From positions 1-42,411 of the forward strand of contig NZ_RLIH01000017.1 of NCBI RefSeq assembly GCF_004006535.1: a stretch of 42,411 bases of DNA. The letters run 5' to 3'. The notes beneath the pieces were generated by a model. That model searched no databases and was not told the origin of the DNA. It saw only the letters and a list, made by a program, of their open reading frames with translations. Below, piece by piece: positions 34,428 to 42,411 of the stretch. A program made the position numbers and the translations under genes. Each line of letters begins with the position of its first letter. Position 1 is the first letter of the stretch. Origin of the DNA: Anaerosphaera multitolerans. GTDB taxonomy: Bacteria > Bacillota > Clostridia > Tissierellales > Peptoniphilaceae.

Positions 34428-36218
34428 TTAAACAATTTCATACTCCTTTAAAAGTTCTTCCAGTTCAGTTCCGGCAATTTCTTTTAAAATCTTTTTCTTT
34501 ATAATCGGAGGTATGTTTATTTCAGGATTTTCACCATCAAGTAAACACTTACCTGCATTTAACAGATACCTTATATCATATCTTGAAGCAAACACCTCAG
34601 GAACTCCCTTTTCAACTCCGGTCAATACATATACAGCCTCCATTGCAGTACGTCCTGAATATTCAATTGTAAATACGGTGTCACGTCCCGGTTTATCCAG
34701 CGTTTCAGCAAACTGACCTATAAAGGCAAAGTTAACAGCTTTTTTAGGTACTACAAATGGACGGTCTCCAAATTCACGAGGCATAAACTGGGAAGTTATA
34801 TAGGGCATCATCACCGGTACTGCACTACAGGTTTCCGCTAATCTCTCAATTTCATCTACAGGAACACCTATGTGGTACAGCCATTCCTTTGTAATTTCCT
34901 TGCCTGTACAATCTCTCATCGGCTTCTTTATATAATCTCCCGGCACGTCGGAAAACAATCCATATACCCAAACGACAATGTCATTTTCCGGTTGACCATA
35001 ATACTGTTCCTGACGATTTATAGTCCAACTCATTAGCCATGAAGAGTCTTTTGCGGTAACTATTCCTCCGGTCACTGTCCTTCCTCCATAAGGTGAACGT
35101 TTTGTAATCTTTTCAATATACTTAGGAACTTGATCGTCATGACAAGTTACTGTACAGGATTCCCAATTTGATTTTTCAACGTCAGTACAGAATTTATCAG
35201 GATTTCCAAATTCTTTAGACTGAGCTGCAATATTTCTCCATAACTTCCAGCTTCCTTCAACTTCCCTGTTAAAAGGTGCAGGTGTGTGGTCGTCGCCATA
35301 GCCTGAACTTTCAGTCATTGAACCGTTAGTTATAAATACCAGATCATTTTCACTTAGATCAATGGAAATATCCTTTCCGGATTTATCAGTTGCAACTATT
35401 TTTTTAGCTACCTTCTTTGATTCAGTTATTTCAAACTCTACATTTTCAACAGTTACTCCATATTTAAAATTAGCTCCATTTTCCTCTAAAAACTTAACCA
35501 TTGGTTTTACAAAGGAAGTATATTGGTCATGTCTTGAAAATTGTAGTGCAGATAGGTCAGGTAGTCCTCCAACGTGGTGAATAAAACGATTCATATACAA
35601 TTTCATTTCAAGGGCACTGTGCCAGTTTTCAAAGGCAAACATAGTTCTCCAATAGGTCCAGAAATCACTTTCTAAAAACTCATCTGAAAATACATCTTCC
35701 ATAGTTTTGTTTTCCAATGATTCATCAGACTTAGTTACAAAGAGAGCTAATTCCTTTGCCAAATCCTGTCCCAAATTAAACTTTCCATTGTCATACCTCT
35801 CCCCTTGATTTTCAGTTATACGACAGTTACTGAAGTTAGGATCGTCATAATTTGTATAATAGAAATAATCCAACACCGACATACTGGGATCCTCTGTAGA
35901 CGGAAGAGAGCTAAATAAATCCCAAAGCACCTCAAAATGATGTCCCATTTCACGTCCACCACGTGCAACGTAACCTGCAGTTCTTACATTTCCGTCAAGA
36001 GAACCACCTGCAATATCCAGCTGCTCTAAGAAAGTGATTTTACTTCCCTCCATTTTTGCATCTCTGATTAAAAAACATCCTGCAGCAAGGGCAGCTATCC
36101 CCGTTCCAACTAAGTAAGCCTGCTTTTCATCAACACCTTCAGGTTTTCTTGCATTTACCAAAGTGTGATAATTTCCATTAGTTAAAGTTAATCTGTCATC
36201 ATAAGTTTTAATTTTCAT
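34428..36218 (-). CDS. ohyA: Oleate hydratase (myosin-cross-reactive antigen family)
   Basis: This FAD-dependent enzyme adds water to the cis-9 double bond of oleic and related unsaturated fatty acids, giving 10-hydroxystearate-type products. It can detoxify host fatty acids. The 596 aa are close to the family's usual 560-650. The FAD-binding loop GTGIAALAAG is near residue 38, with FLEQLDIAGGSLDG after it. Family signatures include RGGREMGHHFEVLWDLFSSL (near 83-102), NQGERYDNGKF, YMNRFIHHVGGLPDL, and the C-terminal FAFIGQFAETLDKPGRDTVF. GAGGG precedes the ATG. The upstream spacer holds the palindromes GTAATTAC and TAGTACTA (36255-36271), possible sites for the neighbouring TetR-type regulator. 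Confidence 0.95.
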   Translation of the reverse strand: MKIKTYDDRLTLTNGNYHTLVNARKPEGVDEKQAYLVGTGIAALAAGCFLIRDAKMEGSKITFLEQLDIAGGSLDGNVRTAGYVARGGREMGHHFEVLWDLFSSLPSTEDPSMSVLDYFYYTNYDDPNFSNCRITENQGERYDNGKFNLGQDLAKELALFVTKSDESLENKTMEDVFSDEFLESDFWTYWRTMFAFENWHSALEMKLYMNRFIHHVGGLPDLSALQFSRHDQYTSFVKPMVKFLEENGANFKYGVTVENVEFEITESKKVAKKIVATDKSGKDISIDLSENDLVFITNGSMTESSGYGDDHTPAPFNREVEGSWKLWRNIAAQSKEFGNPDKFCTDVEKSNWESCTVTCHDDQVPKYIEKITKRSPYGGRTVTGGIVTAKDSSWLMSWTINRQEQYYGQPENDIVVWVYGLFSDVPGDYIKKPMRDCTGKEITKEWLYHIGVPVDEIERLAETCSAVPVMMPYITSQFMPREFGDRPFVVPKKAVNFAFIGQFAETLDKPGRDTVFTIEYSGRTAMEAVYVLTGVEKGVPEVFASRYDIRYLLNAGKCLLDGENPEINIPPIIKKKILKEIAGTELEELLKEYEIV

Positions 36219-36293
36219 ATTTATCCCTCTTTCTAAAATCTCTTAATTTCTTTTGTAATTACATAGTACTATTTAAAAAAAGGACTTTCATTA

Positions 36294-36332
36294 GATAAAG
36301 AAAGGGTGGTGTCTGATTTTTAGACACCACCC
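36294..36332 (-). terminator. Terminator of the TetR-family gene
   Basis: A GC-rich 11-bp stem GGGTGGTGTCT/AGACACCACCC (36304-36314 with 36322-36332) is followed on the minus strand by TTTCTTT. It separates the regulator from oleate hydratase. Confidence 0.8.
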
Positions 36333-36374
36333 CAAGATTAACTGTTTTTTAGGCACACACTGTAAAATGCCCAA

Positions 36375-36935
36375 CTATAGGCTACCGCTTCTACTTAGAG
36401 ACCTTTCAATATTTCCGTCAAAAAGCTTTCCGATTCGTTTTATTACAAGATTGGGATCTTCTTTCATTCCCGTTGATATCCAGCGAAGTACCATTTCCGT
36501 TAAGGCACATTGGTAAAATTCCTTAACCATTATCTCATCTTCCTTGCTTGCTCCTATATTCCTATTTACTCTCTCTACATACTTTCCCATTACCTCTCCC
36601 GCCACATTGTATATGTAATCTCTCAACTCTTCTCTTTGCATTGAATTGTATATGTGGTAAATTGCCTTTTTATTTTCCAGAGCAAATCTACTTGCTGAAA
36701 TAAAACTATCCTCCCATGAAAGAGTATCATTATATTCATTAATAAAGGTTTCAATTTCCTTTTGAAAAATTTCGGACAATAATTCGTATATATCCTCATA
36801 ATGGTAATAAAAAGTATTTCGATTAATTTCACTTCTCTCTGCAATTTCTTTTATAGTAATTTTACTAAGCGGCCTTTCATTTAACATTTCTATAAATACA
36901 CTTTGAATGGTTTCCTTTGTATATTGTTTAGCCAT
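36375..36935 (-). CDS. TetR/AcrR-family transcriptional regulator
   Basis: The 186-aa regulator has an N-terminal helix-turn-helix (residues about 5-50: TIQSVFIEMLNERPLSKITIKEIAERSEINRNTFYYHY), the TetR signature ending in FYYHYEDIYELL. The rest is a helical ligand-binding domain of the kind seen in DhaS-like members. The ATG at 36935 is preferred over a TTG 12 bases upstream because GGAGG lies 5 bases before it. It sits upstream of oleate hydratase on the same strand but has its own terminator. Control of that gene, perhaps in response to fatty acids, is a guess from position. Confidence 0.88.
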   Translation of the reverse strand: MAKQYTKETIQSVFIEMLNERPLSKITIKEIAERSEINRNTFYYHYEDIYELLSEIFQKEIETFINEYNDTLSWEDSFISASRFALENKKAIYHIYNSMQREELRDYIYNVAGEVMGKYVERVNRNIGASKEDEIMVKEFYQCALTEMVLRWISTGMKEDPNLVIKRIGKLFDGNIERSLSRSGSL

Positions 36936-37286
36936 ATGAACCTCCAAGATTAACTTTTCTATTTAAGTTTGAAACTGTAGCTAAGCTATTTAAATAAAAT
37001 TATTTTAATAAGTTCTCATACTTCTTTACTTTAGTTTAACATAAAAACAAAAAACTGTGAAAATAAAGCATGCTTTACCCCACAGTTTAAATTAGCATAA
37101 TATAACCTTTACTGTAATACTCTTTTGGTATAATTCAGCACAAATACTAAACCACCTTATACTTCTTTATTTATAATCGCCTAAAGTTCACTGTCTCTTT
37201 TATATTCTATCCTGAAAAGAAATCTTGGTGACCTATTGAAAAATTATCTTCATTATATATTAATCTACGTTTTAAATATTTCTTTT
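36936..37286. other. Spacer between the regulator and the cyclase-family gene
   Basis: This 351-base AT-rich region contains the terminator at 37046-37088 and, nearest the regulator, an imperfect dyad around TAGCTAAGCTA (about 36975-36985) that could be an autoregulatory operator. No ORF or RNA gene was seen. Confidence 0.4.
37046..37088 (-). terminator. Terminator of the cyclase-family gene
   Basis: An 8-bp outer stem AAACTGTG/CACAGTTT (37052-37059 with 37081-37088) encloses an inner palindrome around GCATGC. On the minus strand it is followed by a T-rich run. It lies about 200 bases after the gene's stop. Confidence 0.65.
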
Positions 37287-38027
37287 TTAGTTTTTAGGAA
37301 TTATTGCAAAGCACCTTGCAGGATATCCGCTACCATCTACCAACTTTGGAAAGGTACAGAAAATCAATCCGCCCTTTGGAGGACATTTTTCCACATTCTT
37401 TAACAATTCAATTTGAATTCTATCCTGATCTAAAATATAGTATTCCACTTCATAGTCAGTCTTTCCCGAAGAAATTGGAGATTCCGTATCAGAAGTTTCA
37501 TGTCCTATTGCTCCTATTTTTCTATTCTCAACTAGGTACTTTAAAGCTTCCAATCCCCAACCCGGAAAATTTCTGTTACCCTCATCGTCAAAGTTATCCA
37601 TGGTTTTAGGGTCTCTTTTTGACCATCCGCTTTGAAAAACTACAAAAGCTCCTTGAGGAATTTCACCGTACTTTTCTTCCCACTCCTTAATATCTTCAAC
37701 AGTCATTACATAGTTATCATCTTCAAGTACTTTTTGCTCCAAATCAATTACACATAAGGGATATACCATTTCCTTAATCTCTATCTCATCTAAAGTCCTT
37801 CCACCCTCTACCATATGGAAGGGCGCATCAACATGGGTTCCGTACTGTCCCACTGTTTTATAGGCGCTGGCATTAAATATAGAGTTGGTTAAGTTACACT
37901 TTTCTTCAACCTCAAGATTATCCCAACCTATCCAATGGGGAGTATTAGGACTTAGCTCATAAGTTAAATCCACCCACTCATAATCATTTTTTAACTTATC
38001 CAATACCTTCCAAAGACTTAAATCCAT
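37287..38027 (-). CDS. Cyclase-family metal-dependent hydrolase (kynurenine formamidase-like)
   Basis: The 246-aa protein belongs to the cyclase family (PF04199), which includes KynB-type arylformamidases and isatin hydrolase. The key metal-binding motif is QYGTHVDAPFHMVEGG near residues 61-76, matching HGTHxDxPxH with the first His replaced by Tyr. IDLTYEL-like strand WVDLTYELS near 18-26, VFQSGWSKR and IGHETSDTES follow the family order. AAGGAGT precedes the ATG. It stands alone with its own terminator. The substrate is not evident: no tryptophan-degradation genes lie nearby, so a kynB name is not justified. Confidence 0.85.
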   Translation of the reverse strand: MDLSLWKVLDKLKNDYEWVDLTYELSPNTPHWIGWDNLEVEEKCNLTNSIFNASAYKTVGQYGTHVDAPFHMVEGGRTLDEIEIKEMVYPLCVIDLEQKVLEDDNYVMTVEDIKEWEEKYGEIPQGAFVVFQSGWSKRDPKTMDNFDDEGNRNFPGWGLEALKYLVENRKIGAIGHETSDTESPISSGKTDYEVEYYILDQDRIQIELLKNVEKCPPKGGLIFCTFPKLVDGSGYPARCFAIIPKN

Positions 38028-38148
38028 ATTAACACTCCTTTTTAATCTGTTTTAAAACTTCAAATTTTTCTCTTCAAACAATCCTCACTTTAAAGTAATT
38101 CTACCATACTTACAATATCCGATAAACATATTCTGATAATTCAATCTG

Positions 38149-38177
38149 TTGACATTTTTTTCAATATGCTGTATAAA
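38149..38177 (+). promoter_or_regulatory. Promoter of the 116-aa hypothetical gene
   Basis: TTGACA (38149-38154), a 17-base spacer and TATAAA (38172-38177) lie about 44 bases before the ATG at 38221. This argues against any earlier in-frame start. Confidence 0.8.
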
Positions 38178-38220
38178 AAATTCAGTGAGATTTTTAAAAT
38201 ATGTTTTAAAGGATAGGGTT

Positions 38221-38571
38221 ATGGATAATAAATTTAATTTTCGCTATAAAAAATCTGTAAATACTAAGGGCAGCTATTATACAGATTACTATAGAAAAAA
38301 CGGATATGATATTGATGAAATTACAAAAATTAAAGAGCTTCGCGTCTTTGAATCCGTTAGCGGTTTTGTATTTGGCGGAACTCATTTTGACATCTTGGAT
38401 TACCGCAGAAAAAAAGACAATCAAAGAGTACTTGCCGCACTTAGGTATATGTCTGATGAAAAGGGAGTAATTGAAGAATTATATGTTACGGAAATACCAA
38501 ATGATTTCAAATGGTCAATAGAGGACTATGTTGAGGCCTTGAAAGGCTACATTGAAAATTCAAATCATTAA
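38221..38571 (+). CDS. Hypothetical protein, 116 aa
   Basis: I do not recognise the family. It is a soluble, charged protein with a start rich in Asn and Lys (DNKFNFRYKKS). A middle part reads VFESVSGFVFGGTHFDILDYRR, and the C-terminal helix is SIEDYVEALKGYIENSNH. An alternation of strands and one final helix suggests a small alpha/beta domain. The ATG at 38221 is chosen because a consensus promoter occupies the region upstream, with AAGGATAGGG just before it. It is transcribed alone and divergently from the cyclase-family gene. Confidence 0.65.
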   Translation: MDNKFNFRYKKSVNTKGSYYTDYYRKNGYDIDEITKIKELRVFESVSGFVFGGTHFDILDYRRKKDNQRVLAALRYMSDEKGVIEELYVTEIPNDFKWSIEDYVEALKGYIENSNH

Positions 38572-38599
38572 CTAACTGTACATTTTAACCTATTAAGTT

Positions 38600-38747
38600 T
38601 TTAGGTCTTGAAATAGATACGCAAGAAGTTGACAAGATACTTAATAATATGGAAAAAATGTTGGAAATAATAAATTCAACTCTTTCAAAGGAAGGGACAA
38701 CTACAAATTTAATATGTATTTTAAAACGTGAATATAACCCGGAATAA
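38600..38747 (+). other. Possible gene remnant after the hypothetical protein
   Basis: A frame with no start signal reads LGLEIDTQEVDKILNNMEKM and continues helically to KREYNPE before TAA at 38745. An in-frame ATG (38649) has no ribosome binding site. The amphipathic helix and normal amino-acid mix suggest the C-terminal end of a lost gene. It shares the terminator with the gene before it. Confidence 0.3.
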
Positions 38748-38760
38748 ACCCGGGTTATTT
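38734..38760 (+). terminator. Terminator of the hypothetical gene
   Basis: A 9-bp GC-containing stem ATAACCCGG/CCGGGTTAT (38734-38742 with 38750-38758) is followed by TT. It probably also ends the convergent minus-strand unit, whose last stop codon overlaps it. Confidence 0.65.
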
Positions 38761-38884
38761 AACTATCTGCTCCCTTTTTTAATAATTCTTCAGCAAAAAT
38801 CAGCAAACTTATAAAACTAAATAAAGCTGCGGCAAAAATGCCAATTAAAGTAAAGATTTGCAAAACTTTTGAATAAGTCCTCAT
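38759..38884 (-). CDS. Small single-helix membrane protein, 41 aa
   Basis: The ATG at 38884 has AAGGAGGAG 6 bases upstream. The product has a short basic start (RTYSKVLQ), one long hydrophobic helix (IFTLIGIFAAALFSFISLLIFA) and a charged end EELLKKGADS. The Shine-Dalgarno sequence overlaps the stop of the preceding small gene (38887), so the two are coupled. No family recognised. The excellent translation signals and operon position make it likely to be real despite its size. Confidence 0.6.
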   Translation of the reverse strand: MRTYSKVLQIFTLIGIFAAALFSFISLLIFAEELLKKGADS

Positions 38885-38886
38885 AA

Positions 38887-39072
38887 TCACTCCTCCTTAG
38901 GATTAGGTTTTTCTACTTCTCCCTTTCCATTAACAAGCTTTTTCTTTTCACATCTATCGTTAATTAAAAGTCCCATGGTGAAAAAAGAAAATATGGCTGT
39001 CTTTATAACAGCTATTAAAATTATAACTTCCAGCACACTTGAAAAAATTCTTTGTTTTTTAAAACCCCTCAT
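38887..39072 (-). CDS. Small membrane protein, 61 aa
   Basis: The ATG at 39072 has GAGGTGG upstream. The protein has a basic head MRGFKKQRIF, one long hydrophobic segment (about residues 11-37, EVIILIAVIKTAIFSFFTMG) and a charged tail RCEKKKLVNGKGEVEKPNPKEE. The topology is probably one membrane helix with a long cytoplasmic tail. It starts 33 bases after the nitroreductase stop and ends at the ribosome binding site of the next small gene, so all three form one unit. Family unknown. Two stacked single-helix proteins could form a heteromeric membrane complex; this is inference. Confidence 0.65.
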   Translation of the reverse strand: MRGFKKQRIFSSVLEVIILIAVIKTAIFSFFTMGLLINDRCEKKKLVNGKGEVEKPNPKEE

Positions 39073-39105
39073 ATTTCCACCTCTTCTTATTTTTACATCT
39101 CCGAC

Positions 39106-39675
39106 CTATAAAAATTTAACTCTTCCATCTTTTCGAACTGTTGCCCTTCCCTCTTCCAAAGCGTATCCCAAAGTTACACAGCCAACAAGTTTACCTTTTC
39201 CTGGAGCATAGTACCTGCGGAGTTCATCTTCAATAAATCTTGGTGATGTTTGCCAACAGGAGCCTATTTCCTTTGAATATGCCATTAGCAGCATATTTTG
39301 AATTCCCGCTGCCACACTATCATACATTGCTCCAACAATATCTTCATAATCTTTCTGTAAAAAAGCCAGTATAACCGCATCTGCATTCCCCAAATCTTTA
39401 GTGAAATCTAAAGTTTCTCGTATTATTTCCTCGTGGCGGGGTAAAGACTTCTTTAACTCTTCTTCCAAAGACGGAAGTATACCCTGAAAGTAATTTCTAA
39501 CTCTTTTCATTTCACTTTCACTATGTATTACCACGTAGTACCAAGGCTGTCTATTTTGACCTGAGGGAGCCCAAATTCCCGCCTCTACAATTTCACGTAA
39601 GTCCTCTTCACTTATTTTTTTATCAGAATATTTTCGAATACTCCGTCTGCCTTTTATAATATTCAACAAATTCAT
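39106..39675 (-). CDS. Nitroreductase-family flavoprotein
   Basis: The 189-aa protein is an FMN-dependent oxidoreductase of the nitroreductase superfamily, reducing nitro compounds, quinones or related substrates with NAD(P)H. The N-terminus IIKGRRSIRKYSDKKISEED is the classic FMN-phosphate-binding motif. WAPSGQNRQPWYYVVI near 36-51 is the second signature, and SVAAGIQNMLLMAYSKEIGSCW contacts the flavin. The last segment, GKLVGCVTLGYALEEG, matches the usual C-terminal GYP/GYA strand. The ATG at 39675 is preferred over a TTG 15 bases earlier, since GGGAG fits it better. The physiological substrate is unknown. Two small membrane proteins follow in the same unit. Confidence 0.92.
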   Translation of the reverse strand: MNLLNIIKGRRSIRKYSDKKISEEDLREIVEAGIWAPSGQNRQPWYYVVIHSESEMKRVRNYFQGILPSLEEELKKSLPRHEEIIRETLDFTKDLGNADAVILAFLQKDYEDIVGAMYDSVAAGIQNMLLMAYSKEIGSCWQTSPRFIEDELRRYYAPGKGKLVGCVTLGYALEEGRATVRKDGRVKFL

Positions 39676-39943
39676 TTTCACAGCTCCCAATTAAATTAAT
39701 TAAAATCCTATCTTACTTTACTTTCAAAAGTTTCGAAATTTTTGAAGGTTTATGTTTAAAAAACTTCCAACCTTTATTAAAAATAAATTTTCTGCTTATA
39801 CAACCTTAAAATTGTTTTAAACATTGCTCTTTTCACCTAAAATATACCCTCAATTATTAAATTTTCACTTCCCCATGAAATTTTTATGTTAATATAAAAA
39901 TGTAAGTTGTTTCAGTTTATATTATATTTAGGAGGGTGATTAA

Positions 39944-40897
39944 ATGTTAAAAAAATTGTTGTTGGTACCGGTTTTAATTTTATCCTTGTTACCTGTAAGT
40001 GCCTTTGCTGAAAGTACTACAGATATACCCGAAAAGGAATATGTACTTCATAACGGTGAAATTAAATCTATTGTAAAAGAAGAGGACGAAAAAACTATCT
40101 CTGAAATATTGTTTAAGTACAATGAAGATGACAAGGAAAATGAAATACGTCTTTCCATTTCCGACAAGACTTTAATTTTAAATGGAGAAAATTCTGAAAA
40201 AGCTAAAGCTGAAGATATAGTGGAAGGCGCTGAAATAACTGTGGCATATCCATCAAAGACTCCAGTTGGAATGAGTTTTCCGCCTGTCTTATCTCCCAAG
40301 TTAATAATTATACAAGGCGAGACTCCTATATTTTTAAAAGTTAGTAGTTTTAATGATTCTCTAGTAAGTTCGGATAACCTTTTAAAATTAAATCTAAGTG
40401 AAGATGTTAAAATTCTAGATGAAAACTTAACTGCCAAGACAGCAGAAGACATTAAAGGTAATACTTTAGCTGTACTTTATGGTGTTTCTACCAGGAGTAT
40501 TCCTGCACAAACTACACCAAACCTAGTAGTAATACTTGATAATAATGTAGAGCAAACTGAAGATAAAGAGCCTATGGAAGTAAATAGAGAAAAGATAGTT
40601 ATAGGCGGCGAAGAAATGACTTTAAAAAATTCCCTTCTCAGTGATGATCTCTTTCCTTTAAGAGAAATTTCCGAAAGTATGGAATTTAAAATTACTTGGA
40701 AGGACTCCGATAAGTCCATTGAAATAGAAAAGGACGATTTAAAAGTTACAATTTTAAATAATGAATATGAATCAGAAGTAAATTTTGAAAATCCTAAAAG
40801 AGTTCAGGGAGTAACTTATGTCCCACAAGAATTTTTTAGCGAGTTATTAAAAGTAAATGTTACTTTGGAAAATGGTGTTTATCAATTTAAAAATTAA
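39944..40897 (+). CDS. Secreted protein with copper-amine-oxidase-type domain
   Basis: The 317-aa exported protein has a signal peptide (1-23, ending ...VSAFAES). A beta-rich domain follows (about 30-200) that resembles two copies of one fold: NEIRLSISDKTLIL...AEDIVEGAEITVAYPS and LKLNLSEDVKIL...AEDIKGNTLAVLYGVS. The C-terminal domain (about 215-315) is a copper amine oxidase N-terminal-like domain with LFPLREISESMEFKITWKDSDKSIEI and YVPQEFFSELL. GGAGGGTG precedes the ATG. The last domain also occurs in the thermonuclease at 7519; such domains are common in exported proteins of Gram-positive anaerobes and probably help attachment. No enzyme activity is implied. Confidence 0.78.
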   Translation: MLKKLLLVPVLILSLLPVSAFAESTTDIPEKEYVLHNGEIKSIVKEEDEKTISEILFKYNEDDKENEIRLSISDKTLILNGENSEKAKAEDIVEGAEITVAYPSKTPVGMSFPPVLSPKLIIIQGETPIFLKVSSFNDSLVSSDNLLKLNLSEDVKILDENLTAKTAEDIKGNTLAVLYGVSTRSIPAQTTPNLVVILDNNVEQTEDKEPMEVNREKIVIGGEEMTLKNSLLSDDLFPLREISESMEFKITWKDSDKSIEIEKDDLKVTILNNEYESEVNFENPKRVQGVTYVPQEFFSELLKVNVTLENGVYQFKN

Positions 40898-40949
40898 TGT
40901 ATTCTAAGCGATGACTATAATAAGTTAAATTTTTCAATACTGACATAGA

Positions 40950-40981
40950 AAAAGAGTTAATTCTTAGGAATTAACTCTTTT
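40950..40981 (+). terminator. Bidirectional terminator between convergent genes
   Basis: A perfect 14-bp stem AAAAGAGTTAATTC/GAATTAACTCTTTT (40950-40963 with 40968-40981) has a TTAG loop. It lies between the convergent stops of the secreted protein and the transporter and gives a U-run on both strands. Confidence 0.88.
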
Positions 40982-40988
40982 ATTATAT

Positions 40989-42389
40989 TTAAAACGGTCC
41001 ATAACCTATACTTACTGCAACCATCATAGCAATTATTGCTATAACTGTCCAAGCAAAGAATAATTTTGCAAACCACTTCATCCACTTACCCCAAGATATT
41101 CCTGCAATAGCAAGTCCTGCCATTAAAGGCGCTCCTGTTGGAGTAAACAGGTTTGTTAAACCGTCCCCCATTTGGAATGCAAGTACTGCTGACTGTCTGG
41201 TAATTCCCAATACATCGGCAATAGGTACCATTATAGGCATAGTTACTACAGCCTGACCTGAACCTGAAGGCATTATAATATTTATTATAGCTTGAACTAC
41301 GAACATCAACGGTGCACTTATTATGGCAGGAAGTCCCTTTAATACGCCAGTAACTCCATGTACTATTACGTCTAACATTTTACCGTCAGCCATAACTATA
41401 GTAAGCGCTCTTGCAAAGCCAACACAGATACAAGCATACAATAAATTGTGAGCACCTTTTACAAAAGAATCTACAGTACCGTTTAAGCCCATACCGCCAA
41501 GTAATCCCATTACTACAGTTAGCGCTATAAACACAGCTCCCATTTCAGTTATATAAAATCCATGTACTATTACACCATAAATTATTACACCTACACCTAC
41601 TAAAAATGATAATAGTACTGCGATATGTTTTCTTGTGAAATCCACATCATCAATTTGCTGATCTCTATACTTGCTATGTTTATCTTCCTCATACATCAAA
41701 CTTAATGTAGGATCCTTTTTTATCTTTCCGGCATAGTTCCATATGTATATTATTGCAGTTATTAACAATACCGTCCAAACTACTAATCTAAAACCCATAC
41801 CACTGTATACGGGAAGTCCCGCTATTTGTTGTGCTATGGCTACGGTAAATGCATTCATAATAGCTCCCATATAACCAACACATACACCACAAAGTCCTAG
41901 AGCAAGTCCCACTATTGAGTCAAATCCCAACGCTAAACACAACATTATTTGCATAGGTACAAAGGCCAAACACTCTTCAAAGTTTCCAAGAATTGAACCG
42001 CCAAGCCCCCAAAATACTAAGAAAAACGGAATAATTAATCGTTCTCTACCCTTTAATTTCTTAACCACTTTATTTATAAGTGCATCTAAAGTACCCGTAT
42101 CCTGTAAAACTCCAAAAGCTCCACCTATTATAAATAAAAAGTTTATAATTCCAGCTGATTCGTTCATACCTTTAGGTATGGACATAAGCAATTGCCACAG
42201 AGATACCGGAGATTGTTCAACGTTATGGTAACTCTCAGGATCTACCATTTCAATACCAGTAGTTTCATCTACATATCTGTCATATTCTCCAGCAGGTACA
42301 ACATAGGTTAAAATTGAACAGATAATCAATAATGAAAAAATTAATACTAGGGCATCAGGCGCCTTAAATTTCTTTTTAGTTTTTTCCAC
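40989..42389 (-). CDS. YfcC-type membrane transporter (DcuC/ArcD-like superfamily)
   Basis: The 466-aa integral membrane protein has about eleven to twelve hydrophobic segments and the family start ALVLIFSLLIICSILTYVVPAGEYDR. Internal signatures include NFLFIIGGAFGVLQDTGTLDALI, GGSILGNFEECLAFVP and, near the C-terminus, IIMPSGSGQAVVTMPIMVP with LTNLFTPTGAPLMAGLAIAG. These are typical of the YfcC branch of the ion transporter superfamily, thought to move C4-dicarboxylates, basic amino acids or peptides. The substrate cannot be told. The GTG at 42389 is used, with AAGGAAGTG 6 bases before it. No partner enzyme lies beside it within the window. Confidence 0.88.
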   Translation of the reverse strand: MEKTKKKFKAPDALVLIFSLLIICSILTYVVPAGEYDRYVDETTGIEMVDPESYHNVEQSPVSLWQLLMSIPKGMNESAGIINFLFIIGGAFGVLQDTGTLDALINKVVKKLKGRERLIIPFFLVFWGLGGSILGNFEECLAFVPMQIMLCLALGFDSIVGLALGLCGVCVGYMGAIMNAFTVAIAQQIAGLPVYSGMGFRLVVWTVLLITAIIYIWNYAGKIKKDPTLSLMYEEDKHSKYRDQQIDDVDFTRKHIAVLLSFLVGVGVIIYGVIVHGFYITEMGAVFIALTVVMGLLGGMGLNGTVDSFVKGAHNLLYACICVGFARALTIVMADGKMLDVIVHGVTGVLKGLPAIISAPLMFVVQAIINIIMPSGSGQAVVTMPIMVPIADVLGITRQSAVLAFQMGDGLTNLFTPTGAPLMAGLAIAGISWGKWMKWFAKLFFAWTVIAIIAMMVAVSIGYGPF

Positions 42390-42411
42390 AATGTCACTTC
42401 CTTTTAATTTT

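Noticed and set aside
1-42411. CRISPR array, insertion sequence, prophage or rRNA
   Set aside because: No regularly spaced short repeats, transposase or integrase frames, phage genes or rRNA segments were seen on either strand.

Overview
The window looks like a chromosomal segment from an AT-rich, low-GC Gram-positive anaerobe. The evidence is strong AGGAGG-type ribosome binding sites, TTGACA/TATAAT promoters, three-copy SLH surface anchors, a one-piece tmRNA with an -ALAA tag, purC, BrnQ and oleate hydratase. A member of the Tissierellia/Peptoniphilaceae (Peptoniphilus- or Anaerosphaera-like) would fit, but the genus is an inference.

Layout. (1) 1-6702, minus strand: the DNA end-processing pair sbcC (its last codons lie off the left edge) and sbcD, then purC and the branched-chain amino acid carrier brnQ. 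(2) 7044-8977, plus strand: a small membrane-protein gene broken by an in-frame TAG, a secreted thermonuclease with a copper-amine-oxidase-type N-terminal domain, and a stub of a lipoprotein gene. (3) 9153-25010, minus strand, about 16 kb: four large exported surface proteins. In transcription order these are D (Pmp-like beta-helix plus SLH, split by a frameshift), C (RCC1 propeller), B (1,899 aa, DUF11-type repeats) and A (DUF11-type plus SLH). C, B and A look like one operon ended by a strong hairpin at 9043-9078. The proteins share modules in a chain: D and A share a nearly identical SLH tail, A and B share a region of about 380 aa, and B and C share a C-terminal region of about 480 aa. (4) 25601-27650: tRNA-Pro(UGG), a HAD phosphatase and VanZ-like gene pair, and tmRNA (ssrA), each with a recognisable promoter. 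(5) 27660-29230: a decaying stretch with interrupted mini-ORFs, the C-terminal half of an SRPBCC protein, and a methyltransferase that has lost its catalytic core. (6) 29235-34368, minus strand: a tight three-gene operon of a MoxR-like AAA+ ATPase, a propeller-like protein and a VWA protein. (7) 34428-38027, minus strand: oleate hydratase, a TetR-type regulator and a cyclase-family hydrolase. (8) 38149-42389: a hypothetical protein, a nitroreductase with two small membrane proteins, a secreted copper-amine-oxidase-domain protein, and a YfcC-type transporter.

The most unusual content is the surface cluster. Only A, and D if its frameshift is repaired, carry a visible wall anchor. B and C carry none but are linked to A through shared modules, which suggests, but does not prove, that they assemble on A at the cell surface. 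The MoxR/propeller/VWA operon is the second point of interest: its ATPase has an unusually long insertion between Walker A and Walker B. No CRISPR array, insertion sequence, prophage or rRNA was seen.
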